Of a DNA stretch of 64,000 bases, positions 16,214 to 25,618 are shown piece by piece. Within the stretch, counting starts at the first letter, position 1; each line of letters starts with the position of its first letter. The stretch is from Massilioclostridium coli. Its GTDB lineage: Bacteria > Bacillota > Clostridia > Oscillospirales > Ruminococcaceae. The stretch is taken from assembly GCF_900095865.1 (NCBI RefSeq), contig NZ_FMIZ01000007.1:620001-684000 (forward strand). Reading direction: 5' to 3'. Below the pieces are notes generated by a model, which was not told the DNA's origin, did no database searches, and worked only from the letters and a program-made list of their open reading frames with translations. A program made the position numbers and the translations under genes.

Positions 16214-18145
16214 TTACATTTTTGATCTTAAATAGTTTAACAAACCGCCATCCAGGATGATTTCTCTGTTTCTGCCGTCCAGGTTACAGTTGACAGGGAT
16301 GGAAATACCTTTTGTTTTGTCCACCAAAGTGATTGGTGTGCCGTTTGCGATAGCGTCTTTGATGTTTGGCAATTCCAAGATATCCCCTTGTTCGATTTTG
16401 TCGTAATCGGCTGGGTCTGCGAATGTCAATGGCAGGATACCAGTATTAATCAGGTTTGCTTCATGGATACGGGCAAAGCTCTTGGTAACAACCGCTTTAA
16501 TACCCAAGTACAATGGAACCAGGGCAGCGTGTTCACGGGAGGAACCTTGACCATAGTTGGAGCCGCCTACGATGATACCGCTTCCAGCGTGTTTTGCCCG
16601 TTCTGGGAATGCAGGGTCGCATACTTCAAAGCAGAACTGGGACAGGTATGGGATGTTGGAACGGTATGGCAGGATTTTGGAACCAGCAGGCATAATGTGG
16701 TCGGTGGTAATGTTGTCCTCTACCTTTAATACTGCTGGAGCTTTGATGGTCTGTTCCAATGGGGAAGCCACTGGGAATGGTTTGATGTTTGGCCCTTTTA
16801 CTACTTCCACGTTGTCAGCTTCTTCTGGAGCGGCTGGCAGCTCAATCATATTGTCGTTGATAATGAAGTGTTCTGGAACCTGGAAGTTTGGCATGTCGCC
16901 CAATTCGGTTGGGTCAGCCAGATAGCCTTTCAGTGCGGAATAAGCCGCTGTTTCCGGGCTTAACAGATAAACTTGAGCGTCCGCTGTCCCGCTTCTACCC
17001 AGGAAGTTACGGTTGAATGTTCGCAGGGATACACCGGCGGATTTTGGAGATTGCCCCATACCAATACATGGACCGCAAGCACTTTCCAGGATACGGGCGC
17101 CAGCGTCGATTAAATCGGTTAAAATACCCATTTGCGCCATCATGGTCAGAACCTGTTTGGAACCTGGAGCGATTGCCAGGCTAACATCTGGATGTACTTT
17201 TTTGCCTTTTAAAATGGCTGCGACTTTCATCATATCTGTTAAAGAAGAGTTGGTGCAGGAACCAATACATACCTGGTCAATTTTAATTTGTCCTTCTTCC
17301 GCAACGGTTTTTACGTTGTCAGGGCTATGTGGACAGGCAACCATTGGTACCAGTTCGTCCAATTTGATTTCGTATACTTCGTCGTATTCTGCGTCGTCAT
17401 CCGCTTTTAATTCTACCCAGTCCTCTTCACGGCCTTGTGCTTTTAAGAAAGCTTTTGTGGTTTCGTCGGATGGGAAGATAGAAGTAGTCGCGCCCAATTC
17501 AGCGCCCATGTTAGTGATGGTAGCACGTTCTGGAACAGACAGGTGTTTCACGCCTTCGCCGCCATATTCGATTACCTTACCAACGCCACCTTTTACGGTG
17601 AGCATTTGCAGCACTTTTAAGATGATATCTTTGGCGGAAACCCAAGGTTTTAACTGGCCAACCAGGTTGATACGTACCATTTTTGGCATATTGATATGGT
17701 AAGCGCCCCCTGCCATGGCAACTGCTACATCAAAACCGCCGGCGCCACAGGCGAACATACCAATACCGCCGCAAGTTGGGGTATGGCTGTCAGAACCAAT
17801 TAAAGTTTTGCCTGGTTTGCCGAAGCGTTCCAGATGTACCTGGTGGCAGATGCCGTTGCCAGGACGAGAGAAATAAATACCATGCTTTTTCGCAACGGTT
17901 CCAATATATTTGTGGTCGTCCGCATTCATAAAACCGGACTGTAATGTGTTATGGTCAATATAAGCGACACTGCGCTCTGTTTTTACTTGGTCAACGCCCA
18001 AAGCTTCCAGTTGCAGGTAAGCCATTGTGCCGGTTGCGTCCTGGGTTAAGGTCTGGTCAATTTTTAGACCAATCTGGGTACCTTTTACCATTTCGCCGTT
18101 AACAAGATGTGCTTTAATAATTTTCTCGGCTATTGTGTATCCCAT
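16214..18145 (-). CDS. acn: Aconitate hydratase
   Basis: The 643-residue enzyme interconverts citrate and isocitrate through a 4Fe-4S cluster. Cluster ligands are visible in 'CIGSCTNSS' (near residue 293) and 'CGPCIGMG' (near 357); 'GSDSHTPTCGGIGMFACGAG' and the C-terminal swivel domain with 'GSNYGQGSSREHAALVPLYL' are also typical. The length fits the shorter, monomeric mitochondrial/Aquifex-type aconitases rather than the ~900-residue AcnA. AGGAGG precedes the ATG. It is transcribed divergently from glyA. No citrate synthase or isocitrate dehydrogenase is nearby, so its place in a partial TCA route for glutamate synthesis is inferred. Confidence 0.93.
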   Translation of the reverse strand: MGYTIAEKIIKAHLVNGEMVKGTQIGLKIDQTLTQDATGTMAYLQLEALGVDQVKTERSVAYIDHNTLQSGFMNADDHKYIGTVAKKHGIYFSRPGNGICHQVHLERFGKPGKTLIGSDSHTPTCGGIGMFACGAGGFDVAVAMAGGAYHINMPKMVRINLVGQLKPWVSAKDIILKVLQMLTVKGGVGKVIEYGGEGVKHLSVPERATITNMGAELGATTSIFPSDETTKAFLKAQGREEDWVELKADDDAEYDEVYEIKLDELVPMVACPHSPDNVKTVAEEGQIKIDQVCIGSCTNSSLTDMMKVAAILKGKKVHPDVSLAIAPGSKQVLTMMAQMGILTDLIDAGARILESACGPCIGMGQSPKSAGVSLRTFNRNFLGRSGTADAQVYLLSPETAAYSALKGYLADPTELGDMPNFQVPEHFIINDNMIELPAAPEEADNVEVVKGPNIKPFPVASPLEQTIKAPAVLKVEDNITTDHIMPAGSKILPYRSNIPYLSQFCFEVCDPAFPERAKHAGSGIIVGGSNYGQGSSREHAALVPLYLGIKAVVTKSFARIHEANLINTGILPLTFADPADYDKIEQGDILELPNIKDAIANGTPITLVDKTKGISIPVNCNLDGRNREIILDGGLLNYLRSKM

Positions 18146-18226
18146 GAGAATTCCTCCTACTTATAATTTAATTATATTTTATAACAATGTAGGGCAAATG
18201 TCAAATAAACATCGGGATAGATTGGC

Positions 18227-18255
18227 TTGTCAACCAGTGTATTTTGTTGTATAAT
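18227..18255 (+). promoter_or_regulatory. glyA promoter
   Basis: TTGTCA (18227-18232) and TATAAT (18250-18255) have a 17-bp spacer, about 48 bp before the glyA start codon. Confidence 0.7.
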
Positions 18256-18303
18256 AAACCTGTTCTTAAATTATTATTACATGTAAAGAAGGAAGTGTTA
18301 CCA

Positions 18304-19560
18304 ATGTACGAAAATATGATGGATACCATTGGGTTTGTAACGGAGGCTGACCCAGAGGTTGGGCAGGCAATGGAACAGGAATTAAAACGCCAGCGCAGGA
18401 ACCTGGAGCTGATTGCCAGTGAAAATATTGTATCGCCAGCAGTAATGGCGGCAATGGGTTCTGTGTTAACCAATAAATACGCGGAAGGCTACCCAGCAAA
18501 ACGCTACTACGGTGGATGTGAAGCGGTGGACATTGTGGAAAATATCGCGAGAGACCGTGCAAAAACCCTGTTTGGCGCGAAGTTTGCCAATGTGCAGGCA
18601 CATTCCGGCGCCCAGGCAAATACCGCTGTATACTTTGCACTGTTGCAGCCAGGGGATACCGTAATGGGGATGAGCCTAGCTCATGGTGGACATTTAACCC
18701 ATGGTTCTCCAGTAAACCTTTCCGGAAAATACTTCAACTTTGTTTCCTACGGTTTGGATGTCAACACAGGTAGAATTGACTATGATAAAGTGCGGGAAAT
18801 GGCTTTGGAACACAAACCAAAATTGATTGTTGCCGGTGCCAGCGCTTACCCACGGGAAATTGATTTTGCGAAAATCGGTGAAATTGCCAAAGAAATTGGG
18901 GCATACTTTATGGTGGATATGGCTCATATTGCCGGTTTGGTTGCGGCAGGGCTGCATCAGTCCCCAGTGCCATACGCAGATGTGGTTACTACCACTACCC
19001 ATAAAACCCTCCGTGGACCACGTGGCGGCTTAATTTTAACCAACGATGAGGAACTGGCAAAGAAAATTGATAAAGCCATCTTCCCAGGCACACAGGGCGG
19101 CCCATTGATGCACACCATCGCAGCAAAAGCCGTTTGCTTTGGAGAAGCCTTAAAACCAGAATTCCGTGCTTATCAGGAACAAGTAAAGAAAAACGCGGCA
19201 GCGTTGGCAGAAGGTCTGGTAAAACGTGGTTTTGACCTGGTTTCCAACGGAACAGACAACCACTTGATGCTGGTTGATTTAAGAAAATTCAATATTACCG
19301 GGAAAGAACTGGAGCACAACCTGGATGCAGTTTATATTACTGTAAACAAAAATGCCATTCCAGACGACCCACAAAGCCCATTTGTAACCAGCGGTATCCG
19401 CATTGGTACCCCAGCGGTTACCACCAGGGGCTTAAACGAAGCGGATATGGATGTGATTGCGGAATGTATCTACCTGGTTGCAAGCGACTTTGAGGCAAAC
19501 CAAGAAAAAGTCCGCAACATGGTGACAGAAATCTGTAATAAATACCCATTATACGAATAA
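18304..19560 (+). CDS. glyA: Serine hydroxymethyltransferase
   Basis: The 418-residue PLP enzyme converts serine and tetrahydrofolate to glycine and 5,10-methylene-THF. Family hallmarks are '[20 protein letters not shown]', '[14 protein letters not shown]', '[20 protein letters not shown]' and the PLP-lysine in '[16 protein letters not shown]' near residue 232. The ATG at 18304 is chosen because an AGGAAG site lies 8 nt upstream and a 20-residue upstream extension would read through the promoter. Length and motifs are complete, so it should be active. Confidence 0.97.
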   Translation: MYENMMDTIGFVTEADPEVGQAMEQELKRQRRNLELIASENIVSPAVMAAMGSVLTNKYAEGYPAKRYYGGCEAVDIVENIARDRAKTLFGAKFANVQAHSGAQANTAVYFALLQPGDTVMGMSLAHGGHLTHGSPVNLSGKYFNFVSYGLDVNTGRIDYDKVREMALEHKPKLIVAGASAYPREIDFAKIGEIAKEIGAYFMVDMAHIAGLVAAGLHQSPVPYADVVTTTTHKTLRGPRGGLILTNDEELAKKIDKAIFPGTQGGPLMHTIAAKAVCFGEALKPEFRAYQEQVKKNAAALAEGLVKRGFDLVSNGTDNHLMLVDLRKFNITGKELEHNLDAVYITVNKNAIPDDPQSPFVTSGIRIGTPAVTTRGLNEADMDVIAECIYLVASDFEANQEKVRNMVTEICNKYPLYE

Positions 19561-19585
19561 TCAATTACAATAGGAGAACATCATT

Positions 19586-20848
19586 ATGCCGTTGGCTGAT
19601 AAAATCCGCCCCACTTCCATTGACCAGGTAGTAGGGCAGACCCATTTACTAGGGGAAGGCCGCCCGCTGCGGAAGATTATTACTTCCAACCAGATTCCCA
19701 ACATGATTTTTTATGGGCCTTCTGGGGTGGGGAAAACCACAGTAGCCCGTATGATTGCAGAAAACGCTGGCAAACGCCTGCATAAACTCAACGGGACCAC
19801 CGCCTCTTTGGCAGACATCAAGCAGGTGGTGGAGGAATTGGATACCATCATGGGGCAGAACGGGATTATCCTGTATCTGGACGAGATCCAATACCTGAAC
19901 AAAAAGCAGCAGCAAAGCCTGTTGGAATATATCGAGAACGGCCGGATTACCCTGATTGCCTCCACAACGGAGAACCCCTATTTTTATATTTACAACGCGA
20001 TTTTAAGCCGTTCCACTGTGTTTGAGTTTAAGCCAATTTCCCCTGAGGAGATGGAGCCCGCTGTGATGCGGGGGTTCCATCTCCTTGCGGAGGAACAGCA
20101 GGTGGAGCTGGAACTGGAGCCTGGTGTGGCGGAACATATTTCCCGTGGTTGTGGCGGGGATGTCCGTAAGGCGTTGAATACAGTGGAAATTTGTGTTCTT
20201 ACCGCTGACCTGAAAGACGGCAAAAAAACCGTCAGCCTGGAACTTGCCAAGGAGCTGACCCAGAAAAGTGCCATGCGGTACGACAGGGCAGGGGATGAGC
20301 ATTATGATTTGCTTTCCGCCCTGCAAAAGTCCATCCGGGGCAGCGATGAAAATGCGGCGCTCCATTATTTGGCAAGGCTGCTGGAAGCGGGCGACCTGCT
20401 TTCTCCCTGCCGGCGGCTTCTGGTAGTAGCCTCAGAAGATATTGGGATGGCATATCCCCAGGCGATTGCCATTGTAAAAGCGTGTGTGGACGCTGCGGTC
20501 CAGTTGGGGCTGCCGGAGGCCAGAATCCCTTTAGCGGAAGCGGTGGTGTTGCTAGCAACTGCTCCTAAATCCAATAGTTCTTATATGGGCATCAACCGTG
20601 CCATGGCAGATGTTCGGGCAGGAAAAGGGGGGACCTTCCCTAGGTGTTTGCAGAATATGCACTACGATGGGGAGGGAAATGAGATAAAAGGGCAGAACTA
20701 CCATTATCCTCATGATTATCCCCACCACTATCTTCCACAGCAGTATATGCCAGACGATTTGGTTGGTACTGTATACTATGAGTATGGTCCCAACAAAACC
20801 GAACAGGCTGCGAAACAATACTGGGAACATATCAAGAAAGGGGACTAA
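19586..20848 (+). CDS. rarA: Replication-associated recombination protein A (RarA/MgsA)
   Basis: This 420-residue AAA+ ATPase is related to clamp loaders and acts at stalled or single-stranded replication forks. It shows 'MPLADKIRPTSIDQVVGQTH', Walker A 'GPSGVGKTT' near residue 48, Walker B 'ILYLDEIQYL' near 93 (DEIQ where most RarA have DEIH), sensor 1 'LIASTTENP' and a full C-terminal tetramerisation region ('PKSNSSYMGINRAMADVR'). It follows glyA by 25 bp with a good ribosome-binding site and may be co-transcribed with the small membrane gene after it. Confidence 0.93.
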   Translation: MPLADKIRPTSIDQVVGQTHLLGEGRPLRKIITSNQIPNMIFYGPSGVGKTTVARMIAENAGKRLHKLNGTTASLADIKQVVEELDTIMGQNGIILYLDEIQYLNKKQQQSLLEYIENGRITLIASTTENPYFYIYNAILSRSTVFEFKPISPEEMEPAVMRGFHLLAEEQQVELELEPGVAEHISRGCGGDVRKALNTVEICVLTADLKDGKKTVSLELAKELTQKSAMRYDRAGDEHYDLLSALQKSIRGSDENAALHYLARLLEAGDLLSPCRRLLVVASEDIGMAYPQAIAIVKACVDAAVQLGLPEARIPLAEAVVLLATAPKSNSSYMGINRAMADVRAGKGGTFPRCLQNMHYDGEGNEIKGQNYHYPHDYPHHYLPQQYMPDDLVGTVYYEYGPNKTEQAAKQYWEHIKKGD

Positions 20849-20851
20849 CCC

Positions 20852-21211
20852 ATGGTAACAGAAGCCATTATTATCATTATTTTAATCGCTGTGATATCCG
20901 GTGTTTTCCTGCGGGAAAAACGGTATGATTACGCCAAATCCACCGGGGTTTTGTTGATTATGCCACTGGCCTACTTGTTCGGATTTGCCCTCTCTCGTCC
21001 TATCGCTACCTTAAAACAGGTGGAACGGATTGATGTTATTTTAGTGGCGATTATTATTGGTTTGATGATTTCCTGCATCCTGTTGGGATTGCGGTGTATT
21101 TCGATTAAACAGAAAAAGCTAAAACTCGCTTACCTGATTGTAAATGGTGCGTTTATTGGAATTATCTCCCTTATTTTTATTTACGATACCCTTACCCTAT
21201 TGGTGAAATAA
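20852..21211 (+). CDS. Small membrane protein, function unknown
   Basis: The 119-residue product is hydrophobic, with four likely transmembrane helices (about residues 3-20, 30-48, 60-80 and 92-115) joined by short basic loops. It starts 3 bp after rarA, so it is translationally linked. No family is recognised. The terminator at 21243-21276 closes the glyA-rarA-membrane protein group. Confidence 0.7.
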   Translation: MVTEAIIIIILIAVISGVFLREKRYDYAKSTGVLLIMPLAYLFGFALSRPIATLKQVERIDVILVAIIIGLMISCILLGLRCISIKQKKLKLAYLIVNGAFIGIISLIFIYDTLTLLVK

Positions 21212-21242
21212 AACCGTTGGGTATATAAAGTGAAAAAAACAG

Positions 21243-21276
21243 AAAAACCGACGCAGTTCCAGATGCGCCGGTTTTT
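21243..21276 (+). terminator. Intrinsic terminator
   Basis: An interrupted stem (AAAACCG paired with CGGTTTT, inner CGCA with TGCG) is followed by T6. It lies 32 bp after the membrane-protein stop. Confidence 0.75.
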
Positions 21277-21789
21277 TAATGTGGAAAAAATCCCCTGATT
21301 TTACCGGGGAAAAAGATGGAGCAATAATAATAACAGCAAGCTTTATGCAAGCCAAAAAAGGCAAAGTAATACAAAAAAATTAAAATAGTACTATTTTTGA
21401 CCCGCTTATGGGTGACGGTGCGTGTGATATGATGATATGGTTTGATCCTCAAAAGGTTAAGCCAGCATCAGCAAGATTGATTTCAGTATAATCCCTTTGG
21501 TAGAGCCAGAGGGGATAAAAAACTGGGTTGAGAAGATTGCTACCCCAATTAGAAACAAGGTTTGTTCGTATTTCAACTAAGGGTTTTAAAATTTTACAGG
21601 AGAATCCAAAATAAGAGGTGGTAAACAAAGTATAGCCAGCAACTGGTTTACCAGCGGTAGGTTTTAGCGCTCTTTCCAAAAGACGAAATCGAACAAGCTA
21701 CCCGTTTACTCGTGGTTTTGATTTTCATGGAAACTTCCCGTTTTATCAGGAGAAGCATAATATAAAAGTTTTGCTCTACCATCAAAGCG
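21277..21789. other. Gene-poor stretch with one doubtful small frame
   Basis: Between the terminator and the MBL hydrolase stop lies about 510 bp. A 76-codon minus-strand frame at 21449-21679 ('MERALKPTAGKPVAGYTLF' onward) has no clear ribosome-binding site and no family that I recognise. Nothing else is seen. Confidence 0.4.
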
Positions 21790-22431
21790 TTAAAGAAGTG
21801 CCCTGAGAGGGAAGCGTTTCCCGTGGCCAGGGTAGATCATGGAGAGTTTCCGGTTTTTGACTGTATCCATGGATTGGGCCAACAGTTCAAAATCTTCCGC
21901 GAACCAGGACGGGGATGGGGAAAACAAGTTCATCATCAAATCCCCTGCAAACAGGATTTCCCCATAAACCACCCCAATGGAGCCCATGGTGTGTCCAGGT
22001 AACGGAAGAAATTCCAATTCAGGGAACTCCTCTAACTTGGTTTGTTGGTTGATGACGATATCTGGATGGAATGGGGGATATATTTTTTTGCTCCGTTTCC
22101 GCAGGTGATACCATCGGATTAGTTTACCTATTTTGTTGTTAGCTGGTGGAAAATCCATTTTCCCATTTTCCACCAACTCCTGGTCATCAGCGTGCATCAG
22201 AATTTTCACCCCATAATTTTGTTGCAGTTCCGCGGCATATCCCACATGGTCATAATGTCCGTGGGTTAAAACCAGCAGGCTGATCTGTTCTAGAGGGGTT
22301 ACCTGCTGTATTTTTTCCAGGAATTTTTTATCGTCCGCTGTTCCGGCGTCGATGAGCACCCATTTCCCCGACCGGAACATTTGGATTAGGTAACAGTTGG
22401 TATTGCCCGATTTTATCTCATATACTTTCAT
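21790..22431 (-). CDS. MBL-fold metallo-hydrolase
   Basis: The 213-residue protein has the metallo-beta-lactamase fold with the di-metal motif 'THGHYDHVG' near residue 56, further ligands in 'LPGHTMGSIG', 'LFAGDLMM' and 'YPGHGKRF'. It resembles glyoxalase II-like hydrolases; the substrate cannot be told from sequence. AGAAGGAT lies before the ATG. It is a single-gene unit oriented minus. Confidence 0.88.
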   Translation of the reverse strand: MKVYEIKSGNTNCYLIQMFRSGKWVLIDAGTADDKKFLEKIQQVTPLEQISLLVLTHGHYDHVGYAAELQQNYGVKILMHADDQELVENGKMDFPPANNKIGKLIRWYHLRKRSKKIYPPFHPDIVINQQTKLEEFPELEFLPLPGHTMGSIGVVYGEILFAGDLMMNLFSPSPSWFAEDFELLAQSMDTVKNRKLSMIYPGHGKRFPLRALL

Positions 22432-22594
22432 AAAGATCCTTCTTTCTTATTGGTCAAAATTACTGTAAAAGGAATGGGATATCCTCGCTTAGAATCGGTG
22501 TTACCATCAAAAAGCGTTTGTTTCCGCTTGTTTTGTTATGGTAGGGGAATCCCTTTTTCTCCACTGCTGGGTGTTATAATATTCCAGAAAAAGC

Positions 22595-22630
22595 AAAAAG
22601 CTATTTGCCCAAAATTGCAAATAGCTTTTT
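22595..22630. terminator. Bidirectional intrinsic terminator
   Basis: A perfect 14-bp stem (22595-22608 with 22617-22630) has A-runs on one side and T-runs on the other. It lies just after the stop of the zinc-ribbon membrane protein on the minus strand. Confidence 0.75.
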
Positions 22631-22654
22631 TATATAGGAGAGATATCTTGTTTC

Positions 22655-23047
22655 TCAGGTCTTGCGGTCAAATTCTGCTTTGCATTTTGGACAGGTGCAG
22701 TGGATTTTTCCTTTGCCCCTGGGTAAACGCAATTTTTGTTTGCAATTTGGACATTCCATATAGAAATAAAGTTGGCGATCCCTTTTGTGTTGCTTTCTAA
22801 TTTGGTGTTTTGCCCACAAATCTGCCCCCCATTGTAAAAAACGCTCGTTTTCACGCTGACGTTTTGTTATGTTGCGGGAAAGCATCCGCCATAACGCCAC
22901 TAAAATAGGAAGGTTCATCACCAGCGTTAAAATAGGATTCCGGAAAAAAGAAACCAGGAAGGAAGCCGTAATAGACACCCCGATTAAGGCGATATTCAAT
23001 TGATCGGTTCCATATCTTCCTGATAAAAAACGTTTCAACCAATCCAT
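22655..23047 (-). CDS. Membrane protein with C-terminal zinc ribbon
   Basis: The 130-residue protein has two hydrophobic helices (about residues 18-36 and 40-56), a basic cytoplasmic linker, and a C-terminal four-cysteine ribbon 'CPNCKQKLRLPRGKGKIHC' plus 'CPKC'. Similar zinc-ribbon membrane proteins are widespread in Clostridia but have no assigned role. The ribbon may bind nucleic acid or serve as a folding module. Confidence 0.8.
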   Translation of the reverse strand: MDWLKRFLSGRYGTDQLNIALIGVSITASFLVSFFRNPILTLVMNLPILVALWRMLSRNITKRQRENERFLQWGADLWAKHQIRKQHKRDRQLYFYMECPNCKQKLRLPRGKGKIHCTCPKCKAEFDRKT

Positions 23048-23326
23048 AGTTCATCCCTCAATTTACGATCTATAATCTATTGAACAAATTTATTTTAGCA
23101 TGAACATATTAACAAGAATAGCCTGGAAAAAAGAAAAAATTGTGAAGGAGGTTGAGCAATCTCACGGAAAATGATACAATAAACATAATATTTGGAAGAA
23201 TATATGAAAACAAACAGCATTTTTCTGTGCGCTCATGATGGCTAAATCAAACAGGAAAAAGGATGGTTCTAATTCCATTTGGCACACTTCAGTGCATGAA
23301 AAATAAACTCAGACCAGGAGGAAATC

Positions 23327-23668
23327 ATGAATATTCAAATATTTGGAAAGAAGAAATGTTTTGATACAAAAAAAGCGGAGCGGTATTTTAAGGAAAGGAA
23401 CATCCGATATCAGCTGATTGACCTGCCGAAAATCGGTATGAGCAAAGGGGAATACCGCAGGGTGAGACAGGCTGTAGGCAGTTTGGACGCTTTGATTGAC
23501 CCAAATTCCAAAGAATATGAGCGTTGTTTTATGGCGTATCAGGCATATGAGAGCGATAAGGAAGAACGGCTGCTGGAGAATCCAGGAATGTTCCGCACAC
23601 CAATTGTCTGCAACGGCAAACAGGCAACCGTGGGATACTGCCCCGATATCTGGAAAACCTGGGAATAG
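23327..23668 (+). CDS. ArsC/Spx-like thioredoxin-fold protein
   Basis: The 113-residue protein follows the ArsC/Spx/YffB pattern: 'IFGKKKCFDTKKAERYF' with one cysteine at position 11, a helical insert, and the cis-proline segment 'FRTPIVCNGKQATVGYCPD'. Spx has CxxC at the N-terminal site, so the single-Cys 'KKCFDTK' makes an arsenate-reductase-like or glutaredoxin-like role as likely as RNA polymerase regulation. AGGAGGAAATC precedes the ATG. It is convergent with sigG, with only 4 bp between their stops. Confidence 0.85.
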   Translation: MNIQIFGKKKCFDTKKAERYFKERNIRYQLIDLPKIGMSKGEYRRVRQAVGSLDALIDPNSKEYERCFMAYQAYESDKEERLLENPGMFRTPIVCNGKQATVGYCPDIWKTWE

Positions 23669-23672
23669 CTGA

Positions 23673-24449
23673 CTACAGGTTGTTTTTGATTTTATCCAAC
23701 GCGCTTTTTTCCAGCCGTGAAACCTGTGCCTGGGAAATTCCGATTTCGTCCGCCACTTCCACCTGGGTCTTTCCGTTGAAAAAACGGAGGGAGAGGATTT
23801 TCTTTTCCCGGTCATTTAGTTTTTGGATGGATTCTTTAATCGAGATTTCATCCAGCCAGTTGGAGTCGTCCGACTGGTCCCCAATCTGGTCCATGACATA
23901 GATGGTATCCCCACCGTCAGAATAAACTGGCTCGTAGAGGGAAACCGGGTCCACAATCGCCTCTAATGCCAACACCACATCCTCCCGTTTTGCCCCCATT
24001 TCCTTGGCAATTTCCTCGATGGTTGGCTCGGTGGAATTCCGGGCGGTTAGTGCTTCCTTTGCCTGCATCGCTTTGTAGGCGGTATCTTTCAGGGAACGGC
24101 TGACCCGGATGGCGTTGTAATCCCGGAGATACCGGCGGATTTCCCCAATAATCATGGGTACTGCATAGGTAGAAAATTTTACATCTAAATCTGTATTAAA
24201 ATGGTCGATGGCTTTCATTAGCCCAATGCACCCTACCTGGAATAGGTCGTCCAGGTTTTCCCCTCGGTTGGTGAACCGCTGTATCACACTCAGTACCAGT
24301 TTTAGGTTGCCATTAATCAACTTTTCCCGGGCAAGCTTTGGGTTTTCTCCCCGTTTCATCTGTTGTAGTAGTTCCATTTTCTCTTTTTCTTTTAGTACCT
24401 TTAAAGAGGAAGTATTAATTCCACAAATTTCTACTTTATTTACATACAT
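23673..24449 (-). CDS. sigG: RNA polymerase sporulation sigma factor SigG
   Basis: The 258-residue sigma-70 family protein begins 'MYVNKVEICGINTSSLKVL', which is diagnostic for sigma-G. Region 2 ('LDDLFQVGCIGLMKAIDHF', 'FSTYAVPMIIGEIRRYLRD'), region 3 and region 4 with the HTH 'GKTQVEVADEIGISQAQVSR' are all complete. Sigma-G directs late forespore transcription, so the organism should make or descend from makers of endospores. It stands alone here, not beside spoIIGA-sigE as in many Clostridia. Confidence 0.95.
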   Translation of the reverse strand: MYVNKVEICGINTSSLKVLKEKEKMELLQQMKRGENPKLAREKLINGNLKLVLSVIQRFTNRGENLDDLFQVGCIGLMKAIDHFNTDLDVKFSTYAVPMIIGEIRRYLRDYNAIRVSRSLKDTAYKAMQAKEALTARNSTEPTIEEIAKEMGAKREDVVLALEAIVDPVSLYEPVYSDGGDTIYVMDQIGDQSDDSNWLDEISIKESIQKLNDREKKILSLRFFNGKTQVEVADEIGISQAQVSRLEKSALDKIKNNL

Positions 24450-24643
24450 CGTTTCTCACCCATCTCACATTTGATGTTTTCAGTATTGACAAAGGGAAAA
24501 AATAAATTCAATTTTATGGATGGTAAAACTTACCGAACATAATCAGGAATTGGCGGACAAGTTTGTTCTTGTTTACAAAATATGGATAATATGAGGGTAA
24601 AGTGAACTTATATAATAAGGAAGCAAAAACAAAAAAGAAATAC

Positions 24644-24672
24644 TTGCAATTTTATTTTAATTGTGGTAGAAT
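24644..24672 (+). promoter_or_regulatory. rpsB promoter
   Basis: TTGCAA (24644-24649) and TAGAAT (24667-24672) have a 17-bp spacer and precede a leader of about 125 nt. Confidence 0.7.
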
Positions 24673-24679
24673 ATATAAG

Positions 24680-24790
24680 AAATTGCGCAAAAATGCGTAA
24701 TACACACATTGCTTGGATACTGGCACGGTGCTGTAACTACAGTCGCAAAGTATTTTGTTAACAAGCAATGGCGGAATGAATAACCAAAAA
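24680..24790 (+). promoter_or_regulatory. Structured rpsB leader, candidate autoregulatory RNA
   Basis: The 5' untranslated region has a long-range perfect 9-bp pairing, CATTGCTTG (24707-24715) with CAAGCAATG (24762-24770). Inside it lie a small CTGT/ACAG hairpin and the sequence GGCACGGTGC. Ribosomal protein operons are often controlled by such leaders through binding of their own product; that S2 binds here is inference. Confidence 0.5.
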
Positions 24791-24805
24791 TGGAGGTAAT
24801 GAAAA

Positions 24806-25567
24806 ATGGCAGTAGTATCTATGAAACAACTACTTGAAGCAGGTGTGCACTTTGGCCACCAAACAAGAAGATGGAACCCTAAAATGGCTCGTTACATCTT
24901 TACTGAAAGAAATGGTATCTATATCATTGACTTGCAGAAAACAGTAAAAAAATTGGAAGAAGCTTATAACTTCATCAACGAAGTTGCTGCAAACGGCGAA
25001 GAAATCCTGTTTGTTGGTACCAAAAAACAGGCTGCTGAATCCGTAAAAGAAGAAGCAGAACGTTGCGGCATGCACTTTGTAAACGCAAGATGGCTGGGTG
25101 GTATGATGACCAACTTTAAAACCATCCGCACCAGAATTGACCGTTTGGCTCAACTGCGCAAAATGGAAGAAGATGGCACATTTGACCTGTTGCCTAAAAA
25201 AGAAGTAACAAAACTGAACCTGGAAATTGAAAAACTGGAAAAATTCCTGGGCGGTATTAAAAATATGAAAAAATTGCCTGGCGCTCTGTTTGTAGTAGAC
25301 CCACGCAAAGAAAAAATCGCTGTAGCAGAAGCAAAAAAATTGGGCATCCCAGTTGTTGCGATTGTTGACACCAACTGTGACCCAGATGAAATTGATTACG
25401 TAATTCCAGGTAACGATGACGCAATCCGTGCTGTAAAACTGATCTCCAGCGTTATGGCAAATGCTGTATTAGAAGCAAAACAGGGTGCTGCAGAAGCTGT
25501 TGACGCAGAAGCTGTAGAAGCAGCGGAAGCAGAAACTGCAGAAGCAGAAGCTACCGAAGCAGAATAA
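24806..25567 (+). CDS. rpsB: 30S ribosomal protein S2
   Basis: The 253-residue protein begins '[20 protein letters not shown]' and contains the S2 signatures '[20 protein letters not shown]' and '[20 protein letters not shown]'. S2 is a late-binding small-subunit protein. The last ~30 residues form an Ala/Glu-rich acidic tail not found in Bacillus S2; such tails are variable. The gene is followed 51 bp later by tsf, the usual arrangement. Confidence 0.98.
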   Translation: MAVVSMKQLLEAGVHFGHQTRRWNPKMARYIFTERNGIYIIDLQKTVKKLEEAYNFINEVAANGEEILFVGTKKQAAESVKEEAERCGMHFVNARWLGGMMTNFKTIRTRIDRLAQLRKMEEDGTFDLLPKKEVTKLNLEIEKLEKFLGGIKNMKKLPGALFVVDPRKEKIAVAEAKKLGIPVVAIVDTNCDPDEIDYVIPGNDDAIRAVKLISSVMANAVLEAKQGAAEAVDAEAVEAAEAETAEAEATEAE

Positions 25568-25618
25568 TTTTCTATAAAATAACAAGTACTGTATTTTATC
25601 AATTAGGAGGAAATGAAA

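Noticed and set aside
17013-17702. 229-codon plus-strand frame opposite the aconitase gene
   Set aside because: It is a shadow of the conserved aconitase frame and lacks a ribosome-binding site.
21449-21679. 76-codon minus-strand frame near the MBL gene
   Set aside because: The sequence has no recognised family and no ribosome-binding site; kept only as a remark in the intergenic entry.
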